64,000 nt of DNA, taken from Monilinia fructicola (lineage: Eukaryota > Ascomycota > Leotiomycetes > Helotiales > Sclerotiniaceae). The stretch lies in NCBI GenBank assembly GCA_008692225.1, contig VICG01000008.1, positions 1 through 64,000 on the forward strand, written 5' to 3'. The position numbers and the translations under genes were made by a program. The notes beneath the pieces were generated by a model. That model was not told the origin of the DNA and searched no databases. It was given only the letters and a program-made list of their open reading frames with translations. Below are positions 38,724-50,718 of this stretch, in pieces (position 1 is the stretch's first letter; the number at the start of each line of letters is the position of its first letter).

Positions 38724-40611
38724 CTTCGGACTTTTATGTCGCAGCAACCAAGTCCAAAGGCACAAGAAGCAACGTGAAAAGTGGAAAGGGAAAAGGGAAA
38801 AGGAAAAAGTGAAAAGAAGATAGGGATTAAGGATGAAAGATTGAGGGAAGCTAACGAAGGTATTATTTATATAAAATCAAGCGGATGAAGAAAGACGATA
38901 GCATCTAGTCTCCAGAAGCTAGATGCCAGATCCAAGAGAAGCTGCAGTAAGACGTGACATCGCATCATAAGCTTAACCCTAGGTCGTAATTACTCGTGAA
39001 GTGTATATCGTCCTCATTTTCTTAATTGTTGACAACTTGACACATCCAGGGCTCAAAGGATCTTTCTTGTCAGGACTCACCTGGGCAGGACTAGTTGTCA
39101 AGCCATACCTGTACCTAGTAAGCTACAGATAAGAGCACCAGGGCAGGGCAACCTTGGAAGTTGGAACGATTGATAAATTATGTTCTAATTGCGATGATTT
39201 ACTCGAGGAGATGTGAATTCCTTGGATTTCATTGGATTTCATTGGATTTCATTGGATTTCATTGGATTTCATTGGATTTCATTGCTTTCATTGGATTTCA
39301 TTGCTTTCCACACGCACTCCTGAGTCTCGACTCTCATGAGTCTCATCTAACACTAATAAATGCAGTTGGTTCCGATCTGGCGGGGAAATAGTAATCGCAA
39401 GAGTAAGTCACGACTCACAAGTGGACAGATAAGGAAAGAACTGACCTTAGCTTGAGTAGTTCTATCGACGGTACCGTAGGATTCGAGGTATGACGGTTGC
39501 TAGTTGCTACTTGCTACTTGCTAGTTGCTACTTGCTACTTCCTACTTGCTACTTCCTACTTGCTAATTAGGGTTAGTGCTGTCTTGGCATGCAACTCCAT
39601 ATATTAGATTTTTCATTGGTGGGACATCGTCACATCATGTAAAGTGTCGTTGTCCTTGTCGTTGTCGTTGTCGTTGTCGTTGTCGACGATGATGATGACA
39701 GAATCATACAGTACGGTAGAAGCGTTCTATCTTGATTAAGGTTACCTACTTCCAAGCTTCGTATCTGTTCGTCCAATCTTCTGGAAATGAAGATCTGGTA
39801 AAAAGGTTTGCCATGGCAGCCTATGTACCTGCATATAAATTGATGCTCCCGATCTCGGCACCTTTAGATGTTCTTGGAGATTCTTGTTTCTTCTTGATTC
39901 TTCTTGAGTCTTCTTGAGTCTTGTCAAACCTTCTGAGATCCTCCCAGATACCCTGGCACACCCTTGAACACCTTGAACACCCCTAGAGAGATACCCCTAG
40001 ACACCCTTCGCTGCTCACTTAAAATGACATGAGAATCATGACATCTTGAACATACAAGCCGAATGCTTTCGGGATAATTTCACGGAGCCTGGAACAAGAT
40101 ATCTTCATCATATTAGCTCAATTGATGCGAGAGAGGTAAATTGTGCGAACGTCCGAGGTGGGATGCTTATTATTCTCCATGTTCGCTCCGAAGAAAATCT
40201 TTCCAGTTGTGACCTATTCACTCGAATTATCATTCCCAGTGTAGACCTTGGGATAACGTACGAGGCCTTGGGATAACTTATACTACTATACCTTCCAAGT
40301 CGTCCGAACCAGAGCCGTCTAGTATATTAAATATGCTTCATCTCTTATGTCGCACGAGTCCTTTCATTCAAAGTATCAAACGGATATAATAGCATCAAAC
40401 TAACATAACATCCATCTTCAATTGCTACCATCCATTGAAACTCCATTTCATAAGCTTATAGCCTCAAGGTATCAAAAATGCCGCTTTGCTCTCAACCCCC
40501 CAAAAAAGTCCACCAACATGCATCCATAAAGTCGTAAATACATCAAACCGCCCGGCCCACCCCTAACTCGATTTATGTTCATTTCTGTGGTTTAAAGGTC
40601 TTCAAATCCCC
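38724..40611. other. 1.9-kb intergenic region between GGT and the VHS/GAT gene
   Basis: Upstream of GGT and downstream of the VHS/GAT gene. Holds three simple-repeat runs: a 10-bp ATTGGATTTC tandem at 39,222-39,308, a 7-bp TTGCTAC tandem at 39,495-39,565, and TCGTTG repeats at 39,646-39,686. No gene seen. Confidence 0.7.
39222..39308. repeat. 10-bp tandem repeat ATTGGATTTC
   Basis: Six almost perfect units followed by two in which GG is replaced by GC. Outside any gene; the apparent repetitive peptide in one frame is a by-product. Confidence 0.95.
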
Positions 40612-42182
40612 CTAGTATCGAAAGACGGGCTGTTTGCCAGCAGGCACCGAGTACCTCGGTTCGTCATCCTCATCATCTTCATCCCTTTCAGGAACTGCAG
40701 CATGCATGGTAACATTGCCTAAACTACTATCCTGTCTATTCACGTAGCTCTTCGTTTCCTTGAAACCGGGGTGATATGGCTCAACCCCAAGGGTATCATT
40801 GAATTGCCCGGTTGCTTTCGGGGGCGCATCAGAGGGAAACGGTGGTCTGGCAATTCTTGAAGAACTTGACTCTGGATCGTTGAAGGGATCTCGTTCATCT
40901 TCGTCATCACCCAGAGGCAAGAAATCTCCCGGTGGCGGAATGGGTGGTGCTGATCTACTACTACTACTCGCGACCGGTCTGGATGTTTGACTTGGTGGCG
41001 GACCAGGGGGAGGTGTGAATCCTGAACTTGACCTAGACGGAGGAGTTGTACCTTCTCCATTCCCAAGTCCCATAATTTTTCGCGCATGTAGTACGGATCT
41101 TTGGTGCAGGTTCATGGCCAAACTCAACTGTTCATTAGTGTCGATCAAAGTTTCCATAGTGTCATTATCTGGTCCTGGATTTTCCGCGACCATGTACGCT
41201 TGCACACTCCTGCTGGCGGACTGACAACGATCAGCGAATTCGCGGACGAGTTCGTTGGCAAGGAGTTCGGACGGAGGCGTGGATTGTACCACTTGGGAGA
41301 GGAGTTTTGCGGAAGTGCGCGCCTCTTCAATACGGGAGGATAGTTCGTGTGGAGGGGGAAGACGGTGAGTATGATGATTACGCCCAAAGTAGTTTTGCTC
41401 ATTGGGATCAAAGGGTGGAGCGACAAGGGTTCGCGGACCCGCAGTACCTGTGGGAGCCTGGGATGCATTAGAAGGCAAGAGCCACCGACTATAATGCTTG
41501 GGGAAACTTGCTGCTAATCTGACCATCTTCTCTTGCTCCTTCCTCCACATCTCAATGAGAGGAGCAAGCGTTTCATCATCTGCCTTCTCTGTCGCAAATG
41601 TTCCCAAGGTCTCCATTAATATCTGCTTGACACTTGGATCCCTTCCAGTTCTTAGGAGTTCCTTCACCGTTTGCACGAATTTCGGATCCATATTCCTCGT
41701 AAAAGTCTTCCCAGGGTTGTCTGTCAAGATTCGAATCAACATGATCGCATTGTATTGTACATATGGTTTGCTGGAATACTCTCTGCCGAGGAACTTTCGA
41801 ATCTGGTAAGCGCATTCTTTCGCGGCGGCTGGAGATGATTCTGCTGCTTCGACAATTGCAGGTAGGTACCCAACTTCTTCGCCCTGCGCATTGTTAGATA
41901 TGATACTTCATAAAGTAGGCATCCCAAGAAAATGAACACACCGAACCTTGTGGACCTCCAGATTCGCAGAAGGAACGCTAGAGGATGATTAGTACAAGTC
42001 TTCCAGGCGAAGTGACGAGGGTAATAACATACTATATTTCTTGCTGCATTTGCTTCCGGGGTATCGAGTTGAGGATCTATAGTTTCTTCATGTGAATCTT
42101 TGGCTGCTATGACATGATGACCATGATCAGTAAAAGTCCAAATCAACTCCTCCTTCCAAGTTACTTCATGATCATGATACAT
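40612..42182 (-). CDS. VHS/GAT-domain trafficking adaptor-like protein
   Basis: Exons 42,033-42,182, 41,947-41,977 (31 nt) and 40,612-41,883 give about 483 residues. The VHS-like superhelix is visible in VPSANLEVHK, EEVGYLPAIVEAAESS, AKECAYQIRKFLGREYSS and YNAIMLIRILTDNPGKTF. A helical GAT-like block follows (LSSRIEEARTSAKLLSQVV, LVREFADRCQSASRSVQAYM, TNEQLSLAMNLHQRSVLHARK). The tail is Pro/Ser-rich and acidic. Such proteins bind ubiquitinated cargo at endosomes or the Golgi. The 31-nt exon is needed for VPSANLEVHK, but exon 1 as written ends ATA|GTATGT in the wrong phase; AT|GTATGT (one A less) would give N-I-V-P-S-A-N. The same frame runs upstream through SDGIDAFPLTHV to a possible MGMNRMLGSLKR (ATG at 42,266) broken only by TGA at 42,222-42,224, so the true N terminus is unsettled. 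Confidence 0.75.
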
Positions 42183-42436
42183 GACATGAGTGAGTGGGAA
42201 TGCATCTATTCCATCTGAGATTCACCTACAGCGTTTCAATGAACCTAACATGCGATTCATGCCCATATTCTTCATTGCTTTCATGATTGCGACAACGGCC
42301 GTTTAATCAATAAACTTTGATGTATACGATTTCCTCGTAGATCGTTGTTTTATTGCGAAATGCGGGAGGGAATCTTGGTGAAATGGCGATGACAGAAATT
42401 GTTGCCAATAATTTATCTTTGTAGGACTAATGGTGG

Positions 42437-42495
42437 GATGAGAGATGAGAGATGAGAGATGAGAGATGAGGGATGAGAGATGAGAGATGAGAGAT
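42437..42495. repeat. 7-bp tandem repeat GATGAGA
   Basis: Eight units in a row with one GATGAGG variant, in the upstream region of the VHS/GAT gene. Confidence 0.95.
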
Positions 42496-42806
42496 AGGAA
42501 ATGACAAGATTTGAAGATTGAAGATTGCCCAGGTGAAGTTTAATGTACGAAGAAGAGGATGATGGTGATGATGATGTTCTGCATTAACAATTTTCAACTG
42601 ATAAATTCTAATACAAAGTTCCAGGATCGTTTTCGTTTTCTTTCTTACTTACTGGGTATCACTTGTGGTAATTATACTCCAACACTCTCTCTGCCCAAGT
42701 GTTTATTGATGGACGGCCAACGGTGGTTTTATTGGGGGCGAGTGCTCTTTTGGGAAGGCGGTCAGGTTGGTCAAGGTAGACACATACCTACCTAGGTACA
42801 TCCAGT

Positions 42807-42899
42807 AGATGGATAGATGGATGGATGGATGGATGGATGGACGGATAGACGGACGGATAGATACAATACGACACAATACGATGCGATACAATACGATGA
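42807..42899. repeat. GATG/GACG tetranucleotides then ACAATACGAT repeats
   Basis: About nine GATG-like units change into GACG variants and then into a 10-bp ACAATACGAT-type repeat. Two expansion types adjoin here. Confidence 0.85.
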
Positions 42900-43409
42900 G
42901 CACAGCATTTGAGAGTGTTTTAAGGCTGATGACGGAGGAATTCATCATCAATACTGCACGGAGTAGGAAAATGAATCGTGGCGTAGTTTCAGTATCCAGA
43001 GTATATTTCTTTAATTAGCAGGTAAAAAAAGACAAAAGAGGTCCACGGAATAGATCTCGGAATAGTAAAATGGTAATAAGGGAACGACCATGGCAAAGGG
43101 TCGTACCTAGGTATCCATGGATGTCTATCTCCAGGGCTATATTTGAAACTTGAACTTGTGTTTATATTTATATTTAATTTTGTGATGTTGTTTTGATTTA
43201 TATACTCGAGTAGGTATTGATTTGGATTTGTTTTTCATTAGTATTTGCTCGAGTAATTAAATTAATTATCCATAATTGGTTTGACATCTTCCTTCCTCCT
43301 CCTCCTTCTCTCCCCCTCCTCCATAACAACATTTTTGATATAATCTATCATCCATCCATAAAACAAATCCTAATTATTACCAGCCTCTATAAAATATCGT
43401 CACTATCAC

Positions 43410-43410
43410 T

Positions 43411-43456
<46 letters not shown>
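43410..43456. repeat. (ATC)n microsatellite
   Basis: About fifteen perfect ATC units; would read as poly-Ser, poly-His or poly-Ile depending on frame, but no gene surrounds it. Confidence 0.95.
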
Positions 43457-43457
<1 letters not shown>

Positions 43458-43992
43458 GTGGCAACTGAAAATGATTTGAGTTCGTCACCTCGTCGTAACC
43501 GTCAACACCCGAACTAACAAATCAACACTGTCGCCAAGCAGCACAGCCTTCCCTTTAAAATATACGTCCTGGACCACCTGGGCATCCATGGATACATGCA
43601 AAAATACAAACATACAAAAATATACATCAAAAGCACATAAAACGGCAATACGCACCACCAATTTTGGTCCCTTCAAGTAATCGTGGCTGAGCCAATCAAC
43701 TTTAAGAAAGTCGGTTACTATATTTGGTCTTGATGTTCTGTACTGTAGGACCTCCGACGACCAGGACCCGATTTCCGAATACACCCTTCACTTCAAGTGG
43801 AGAGAACTCAAGGGTGAGCTTGGAAAACAACGTGAATTTGGCCTGGTCACTGGTGAGTAAATGACACGTCAAGAACACGTATGGAGGGGAGAAAGCAACA
43901 CATCACCCAGAAGCTTAAATGCTATGTTGGGAATATTTCAATACCCATTGATTCTCATACAGATTTTCTGTGATCCTACTTTTGGAACAGAT

Positions 43993-44033
43993 GTTGTTGT
44001 TGTTGTTGTTGTTGTTGTCGTTTTTGTTGTTGT
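43993..44033. repeat. (GTT)n microsatellite
   Basis: About nine GTT units, then an imperfect continuation (GTCGTTTTTGTTGTTGTAG). Non-coding context. Confidence 0.9.
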
Positions 44034-44360
44034 AGTGGTTTCGAAAGTTTAACCGCAGTTTCGTATTCGGACGGACTTTCTGACGACTTATGGTGGAGAT
44101 TTCAAGTAAATAACAGGAAGTCCTGTGTGCACATTCTTCAGTCGTATAAGTCGCTGGTGAAGATAAGTCTTGAGATATCACAAGAGGAAGACTTGTACGA
44201 AATTACTCATGACATGAGGCGCAATACAACCCGCATCAAGAATTCATGCGCAATTGAACTCTGATCTAGTGGGCGTTGAGAATTATACCATTGCTGGGCT
44301 ATTATTATTGAATATTACCATCTTTCATCTTCATTCATTTCAGTCATGTCTCATTCGATT

Positions 44361-47182
44361 TCAGGATCCTCCAATTATCAAATTACCAATCAATGGTAAA
44401 TTCCTACTACTCGATCCAACCCAGATTCCGTAATTTCCCTGTTGCAATACCCAACTCTGTTCTACCACATTCCACTCACTCAAATCCCTTCTTGTCAACT
44501 CGAACTTCACAGTTACACTCTCCCCAACTGGTACGTTGACCTTCTCGAAACCCCTTAATTGTCTGACGGGTCCATTTGGAATACCAACATACAATTGTGC
44601 CACCTCCATGGCTGGAATGGTCCCGCTGTTGGTCAATGTTGCTTCAACTGTTGCTACAACGTCCCAAAGCGACTGAGCTCCTCCTTGAATAATGTTGGTA
44701 ATGGGTGGTAAATAAGCTGTGCTCGCAGTGGGTACCACAGAGGTTGACAGGTCAGAATACTCAAAGGTGGTATAGGTCAAACCAAAGCCAAATTCAAATC
44801 TTGGGGCAATATTCCTGGCATCAAAATCGCGATAGTCGATATAGACACCTTCCGAGAAATCACTCTGTGGGAAGTTGGCATAAATGCCCTCTGGGGCCGA
44901 ACCGTTATACACAATGTAATCCAACTCATTCTTCGCGACCGTATATGGCAACTTTCCAGAGAAAGATTCAACGCCGTACAAGAGTTTGACAAGTGCTCTA
45001 CCGCTGTCTTGGCCGGGTAAATGACCAAAAATCACGGCAGTAACGTTGGGATGCTCGATCCATTGATCAACTAGACGTATACCCGCGTTATGAATGGTTA
45101 CAATGGTATTGCTGCAATTGGATGCAACATTTTTGACCAAAGTATCGGAAAATTCATCTAGTAATGTGAGTGTCATTCTTATGACAGTACGAAAAGGATT
45201 AAAGTTGTGAAAATCTTGACTAACCATAAAGGCCCGGTCGATCACTATTCTCGATGGAAAATGCGTTGAGGAAAACAAGACAAGCATCCGAATTCGTATC
45301 AATGATGGGGTTGACGGAAGTAACTAGGAGCCATTAGCAATACTCGAAACAATCAATTTTGGGTAACTTACAGTCCCAAAAGAGGCTTGTATCATCATTA
45401 TAAGCTTGTTCTTGTAATGCATCGAACGGAGCTGAGATATATGGTGGTGCGTTTGCACCGCTTCCACCTATTCATACCGTTAATGCGTCACATTCAATCA
45501 AAAATATGCGTTGGAAGTATCTTACCTCCACTAATCAGAGTTCCGTTACTCGCAATTTGCGAGTCAATATTAATGGGAGTTGTCGTGATATTAAGATCCA
45601 AAATACTTTCCATTCCAAAAGAGAATCGCGTGTTGCCGATATTATTTTGATTGGGCGAGGGAGCATCATAACCAAATATGGAGAGTAATTCGGGTTTCTT
45701 GAGCGGTAGGGCATTATTTATGTTCTTGACCAGAACGTGGCCTTCCATTGCTCCCCTCAAAAGAATTGGCTTGGAAGAAGGGTTTCGGGCATTGACTTTG
45801 GCGTGTGCGGTCAGATATGAAGATGACAACCCAACTTCTGGAAATTCTTGATCTTGTCCCATCTGATACCAACTAGCCACAATTCTCGTGGCCATGTCAG
45901 TTAATCGCGACTCCGTGAGCGATCCGTTGGCTATGGCAGCGGTCAAATTGCCACCAGTCGCTCCCCAGGAATCAGACTTTGGCATTACAACGTCAAGTCC
46001 AGCTTCTGCGGCCGCAATTCCGGCGTGCAATGCTCCCCAGTCACTTACGATGAACCCTTCGAAGCCCAATTCTGTTTTCAAGAGTCCATTTTGGGCTTTA
46101 CTGTTTTGGCAAGCGTAGGAGTTGTTGAGTCGATTGTATGAACACATGACGCAGCTGGCTCCTGCATGAACTGCATCGGCAAATGGCCACAGATATAATT
46201 CGTGAATAGTTTTGTCGTCAATGTTGGATGAAACGGCGGCAATAGATTCTGATGGATTTCGATCGTATTCCTGCTCGTTTCCAATAAAGTGTTTCACTGA
46301 TGCGATTATACCAGCATCTTGAATTCCGGAAACGCTTTCGGCCGCGAGCTTGCCAGAAAGATATGCTGTCACACGTTAGCTATCTCTCTAAACCCAACGT
46401 TTTGTAGTTCAGAACATTGGCGAATGGCCATATGCTACACGAGAACATGAAGATCCGGAACGTCGAGTCCATTAAGATAAGAGACCGCTCGTATTGGCCA
46501 CTTCTTTCGCTTTCGGATGGATGTAATAAGTGTAACTTGAGAGAAAATATCAATCGATGAAAGAGGAACCTACGATCATTGCCAAACCCCTCCCAGTTCC
46601 TTCCACCTAGCGCCACTCTTCCCAAAGGGCCGACCACAGGGCCAAGAGCGACATGAGCACCTTTCGCTTTGAACTCTCCTGCCATGTTGTATCCTCTCTT
46701 GTAGGTCAAATTCTTATTCCAACTTGCACCCACATGCAAGCCACTAGGCCACGCATTCACCAAATCTGTATCACGAAGTCCATTTCCCGCATCAGACAAG
46801 CAGATACCTGGAAAGTTGAGACGCGGTACAGAGCCTGTCAGACCGGAGCACCCGCCTAAATCTGCTTGTCCAACTGTGAGATTGGCTCTCTCCGCCAGTG
46901 TCATTTGGGAAACTAGAGCGACAGCTTTAGAGTATGCAGACGCCCATGATCCGTTCCCTGGCATTTCGGCTGTAATTCATATCAGACATTTGACCAAAGA
47001 GTTGGGCTATGAGAAGGGTAAATTAAAGTCGAGAACTCACGAGATGGGTACACAGGTGGTGATTGCCCATAAAAATAGGTATCATCTGTAATAACTTCTT
47101 GAGCCTGTGTGATGCCCTGGTAACATAAGATAGTAGAAAGTAAGGCTGTGCGAAGCAGACCTCTTGTGTTGAGAGACTCCAT
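44361..47182 (-). CDS. Secreted beta-glucosidase, glycoside hydrolase family 3
   Basis: Releases glucose from cellobiose and other beta-glucosides outside the cell. Six exons join in frame: 47,041-47,182; 46,574-46,969; 45,526-46,365; 45,372-45,467; 45,225-45,323; 44,361-45,157, giving 789 residues. Start [20 protein letters not shown] is a signal peptide ending near ITQA; a second ATG three bases upstream is equally possible. GH3 N-terminal domain: [55 protein letters not shown], and [13 protein letters not shown] with the catalytic Asp at about residue 288. The C-terminal GH3 domain and a fibronectin-III-like end follow ([46 protein letters not shown]). Introns: 71, 208, 58, 48 and 67 bp. 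Many N-glycosylation sequons. All parts are intact. Confidence 0.95.
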
Positions 47183-49182
47183 CATGATCGAATGCCATAG
47201 AGATGGGAGCATCATAAATAACTCGAGAATTCAGCTTTTTATACACCCGGAGACTGCGTATGAGAAAGCAAATCGATTCTCAATTATCTCGCCATCCATT
47301 TTCGATGAATATAGCCCGTCCACTATCCTCACCAGTCTATCCATGCCGTCCACCATGTTCAATGATAGAGTGTACAGCACGACAGCTTGGCCGGGTCATA
47401 TCAAACAAGGTTTATGATGCACCGGGAGATTTCCCATCGTTTAAATCCAACCCCGGGGGATGAGATCGAGCACTTGACCCTGGAGAAGCTATAAAAGGTG
47501 GGGGGTGGAAGATGGGGTACACTTTGGGGCTTACGGGATAAGGTAAAGATGTACCAACAGCCTAACCCCTAACCCCTTTCCCCTCATCCCCACACCCCAC
47601 ATCTGCAAATTCTAGTACCTGCTTGGCGTTGGGAATTTTCAACGTCACATGAGGATATAGTGATGATTGTCTAACCTCCTATGGTCGTACAGTCCGTGAA
47701 GCATTCGTGGGTGACGCGAATCGTGATGACAAAGTCTCTGACCCACACTGCAAGTTTCTGAATGATATGACTATTTACAAAATACTCATCGGGTCGCTCC
47801 ATGCCTCGGCAATGCTTGGTGCGAAGTCGTATATATCAACGGGGTCATTTCGGCAACATTACTCTCATCGAAGGTTCCTGTTCTATACCATTTCTCTGGC
47901 GTTAGCTTGGCGCCTTAATACTTGTCATCGATTGTCTGTAGCACGAGGGAGGATCCGGGCGCTCGGGCGTATGAGTTGTTCTATGAAGTATCATGGCAAT
48001 TCAAGAAATTTTTGGCATGCATATATATAAGAAGACATTCAGTGATGTCATAAATTCTCCTGCAACTAGCTTTTGTGGTGGCGTGGAAAAGAATGCCGTA
48101 GTTATTGCTGAACATGAATGCAGACCAAACCGCTACAATGTGGTCAGACTTCTGGAGAAAGAGTGTATTATTCAGGAAGTAGATAGAAGAATGATTTACA
48201 CATGGGAGAGCAAGGGGAAGATTAGCGGGACTCTTGTTTGGAAAGGTAGAGATGGGAGTGATACTGGTTCCTAGCTTTTAGGCCAGACATGTGATATTAC
48301 TGGAAGAGTTTTGGATATGAGGAGATATGAATCCGGGTATTGAATAATACCTTAGGGTTCTTATCCGAGTAACATAATTTTGAGTGATGGATCTTTAGAA
48401 AAACCTCGATCTGAGAAAATGTTGCGATCATCTTTTTTATATGTTTTTATAGTGATATTTAAGCTTGAAAAAAAACCTACTGTTGTAAAAGATATGGGAA
48501 TATGTCTTAAGACTCCACTGACGAGACGTAATGTGGAACATGGTTATGGAAGAAGAATTCAAGCAGGCTTCAAAAACACAATTGGTGTCATAGTTTGCTA
48601 TTGAATGCCTGCTTGAGAGGGGGATATCAGCCGGAAAAAGTGTCGGCAAGATAGAGGAATCTCGGTGGATTTGATCCAAGGTTCAGAAAAGTGTATGAAT
48701 TTTCAATAGCCACTTGGAAGAGTTCTGGAGGAAATTTACCAGATATCAAGAGTCATTTGTCATTGGTCAATTGCCATTTATCAGTTGTCAGCTAGAGGAA
48801 GGAGAGCATTATTGATATTCCGGTCAGGATCCACCAGTGATCTGATCAAGAAATGGATGGATGATTATATATGGGATTCTCATGGACGAAATAGGTTGAC
48901 TATAGTGAGTTCTGAATATCTGCTTTATGTAGAAATTCACTTATGTATGCTAATTTCAACGTTGTATTCACAATGAAACAAGGAAATAGGGATATTGGCC
49001 AACATCTCTGTCGCTGACAAAGTCGTAAGAATGTGGGCGTGGGGTACATTGAGGACCCCACCCCCCACTCATGCACCCCTGTGTCAATTTCAAAAACTTC
49101 AAACTCAAAATCCTCACCACCGTCACATCGTCCCATCGTCACATCGCCGCACCCTTACACCACGACAGCCATTCCCACCATT
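47183..49182. promoter_or_regulatory. 2-kb divergent region between beta-glucosidase and NmrA-like gene
   Basis: Should contain both promoters. A C-rich stretch with repeated CCCCTAACCCC-like words lies at about 47,560-47,605. Plus-strand frames of 60-107 codons between 47.7 and 48.6 kb resemble no protein. Regulator sites for the glucosidase cannot be assigned with confidence. Confidence 0.5.
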
Positions 49183-50426
49183 ATGCCAAAGATAATAGTG
49201 ATAATCGGTGTAACCGGCAACCAGGGAAACTCTGTTGCCCAAAGATTTCTCCAAGACCCTGATTACAAAGTCCGCGGTATAACACGAAACCCCTCATCCG
49301 CCACCGCACAATCCCTCTCGGCGCAAGGCGTTGAAATACTTGAAGCGGATCTGGACAATGTAGATTCATTAATCTCCGCATTCCAAGGTGCAAACCTCAT
49401 ATTCAGCGTGACGAACTATTGGGAACCATTTTTCCGCCCCGATTGCCGTGTGAAGGCACAGGAGAAGGGAATCTCGTGTCGAAAATATGCGTATGAAGTT
49501 GAGTATCAACAAGGGAGGAATATTGCGGATGCGGCGGCTCATGCGAGTGTTCTTCCTGGACTGGATTCCAATGGCTTTATTGCAAGTACGTTGAGTCATG
49601 CGGGGAAATGTAGCGGAGGCAAATTTACAGAGGTGTATCATCATGATGCGAAGGCTGATGTGTTTCCTGGTTATGTGAATGAAAGGTATGGAGGGGAAAG
49701 TGGACTGGCAGCAAAGATGAGTTGTGTTATGACGGGGTATTTTACGAGTAGTTATAAATTGGCCATGAAAAGTTATTTGAGAAAGGTATGTTTTTCTCAA
49801 TTGAACCAAATATTTTGCACAGTTTGAACGATAGCATCCTGGTACCTACCAAATAAGCTCCTTCTGAAATCGATTCAAGGTAGGGTTTATTAGCTAATAT
49901 GACTGGTGTGCATAGCAACCCAATGGAAGCTTTCAGATGAGCTTTCCCACGACCCCAGACAAAGCAGTTCCTCACTTAGCCGTGAATGATGATCTCGGTT
50001 CTTTTGTATACGCTGTTTCTCAGCTTCCACCTCGAAAGAGCTATATGGCATGCGGTACCACCTGTTCTTGGAGTGAGTATATCCGTTTATGGAGCGACAT
50101 TACCGGAAAGAATGCAACATACCGGCAGTGTTCGGAAGAAGAATTTATAGGGAGAGAGGAGGACAAAGCATTTGGGGAGGAACTTTGTGCTATGTTTGCT
50201 TATTCTAGTGATCCGGGTTATGATGGTGGTGATGACACGTTATGGAAGAGTGAAGATATTGAGAAGGTATGTTGTCAACCCCATTTTTGGTGAGATGAAA
50301 GATAAGGCGAGTAACCAAAAAGATCAATGGCTGAATATATCTGTTAAGGCTGGCGTGAAATGTCCGATGACGAGTTTGGAAGACTGGATGAAGAAGGAGG
50401 ATTGGACTCCTGTTTTTGATCAGTAA
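49183..50426 (+). CDS. NmrA-like NAD(P)-binding protein
   Basis: Exons 49,183-49,785, 49,916-50,266 and 50,349-50,426 give 343 residues. The N terminus is a Rossmann fold with the NmrA-type glycine motif IIGVTGNQGNSVAQ (residues 7-20), then YKVRGITRNPSS, EILEADLDNVDSLISAF and the conserved NYWEPFF. Later blocks: SFPTTPDKAVPHLAVNDDLG, then the C-terminal AGVKCPMTSLEDWMKKEDWT. NmrA-like proteins sense the NAD(P) redox state and either regulate GATA factors or act as reductases; the short-chain tyrosine is replaced in many. Which applies cannot be read here. Start at 49,183 rather than the in-frame ATG at 49,033, because homology begins right after MPK. Introns of 130 and 82 bp splice in frame (GTATGT...GCATAG; GTATGT...GTTAAG). 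Converges on the next gene. Confidence 0.88.
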
Positions 50427-50718
50427 ATCGCTTTATTAGTGTGCATTTTATCATTTCGCGAGCGGTACGTAAAACAGATCAGGAAAGCAAGTCAATACAC
50501 AAATGAGGAAAATAAGTGTATCATGATTGTAAGTTGAGGAACAGAAGATGCGCTCAATGCTGTTGATAGACAAAAGCGAGTATCGTGTACTTTGAGCGGT
50601 AAATCGAATAGAGTATGTATATATGTCCTCTAATCAAGAAAAATGTTCCTCAAACTAGCCCTGACCAAATCCAAAGTTCACACCGACTCCCCCGCCCCCA
50701 ATCCTAAAAGTGCCTATT

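Larger units (their letters stand above)
42267..44360. other. 2.1-kb intergenic region rich in microsatellites
   Basis: Holds a GATGAGA tandem (42,437-42,495), GATG/GACG repeats running into ACAATACGAT repeats (42,807-42,899), a TACCTAGGTA palindrome (about 42,787), an (ATC)n run (43,410-43,456) and a (GTT)n run (43,993-44,033). Minus-strand frames at 43,485-43,850 read protein-like in places (FGNRVLVVGGPTV, FKGKAVLLGDSVD), the latter faintly like the GD motif of FAD monooxygenases, but no coherent gene can be built. Confidence 0.6.

Noticed and set aside
43485..43850. Possible FAD-monooxygenase remnant (FKGKAVLLGDSVD on the minus strand)
   Set aside because: Only one short motif resembles the family, neighbouring frames do not continue it, and proposed splices are unconvincing.
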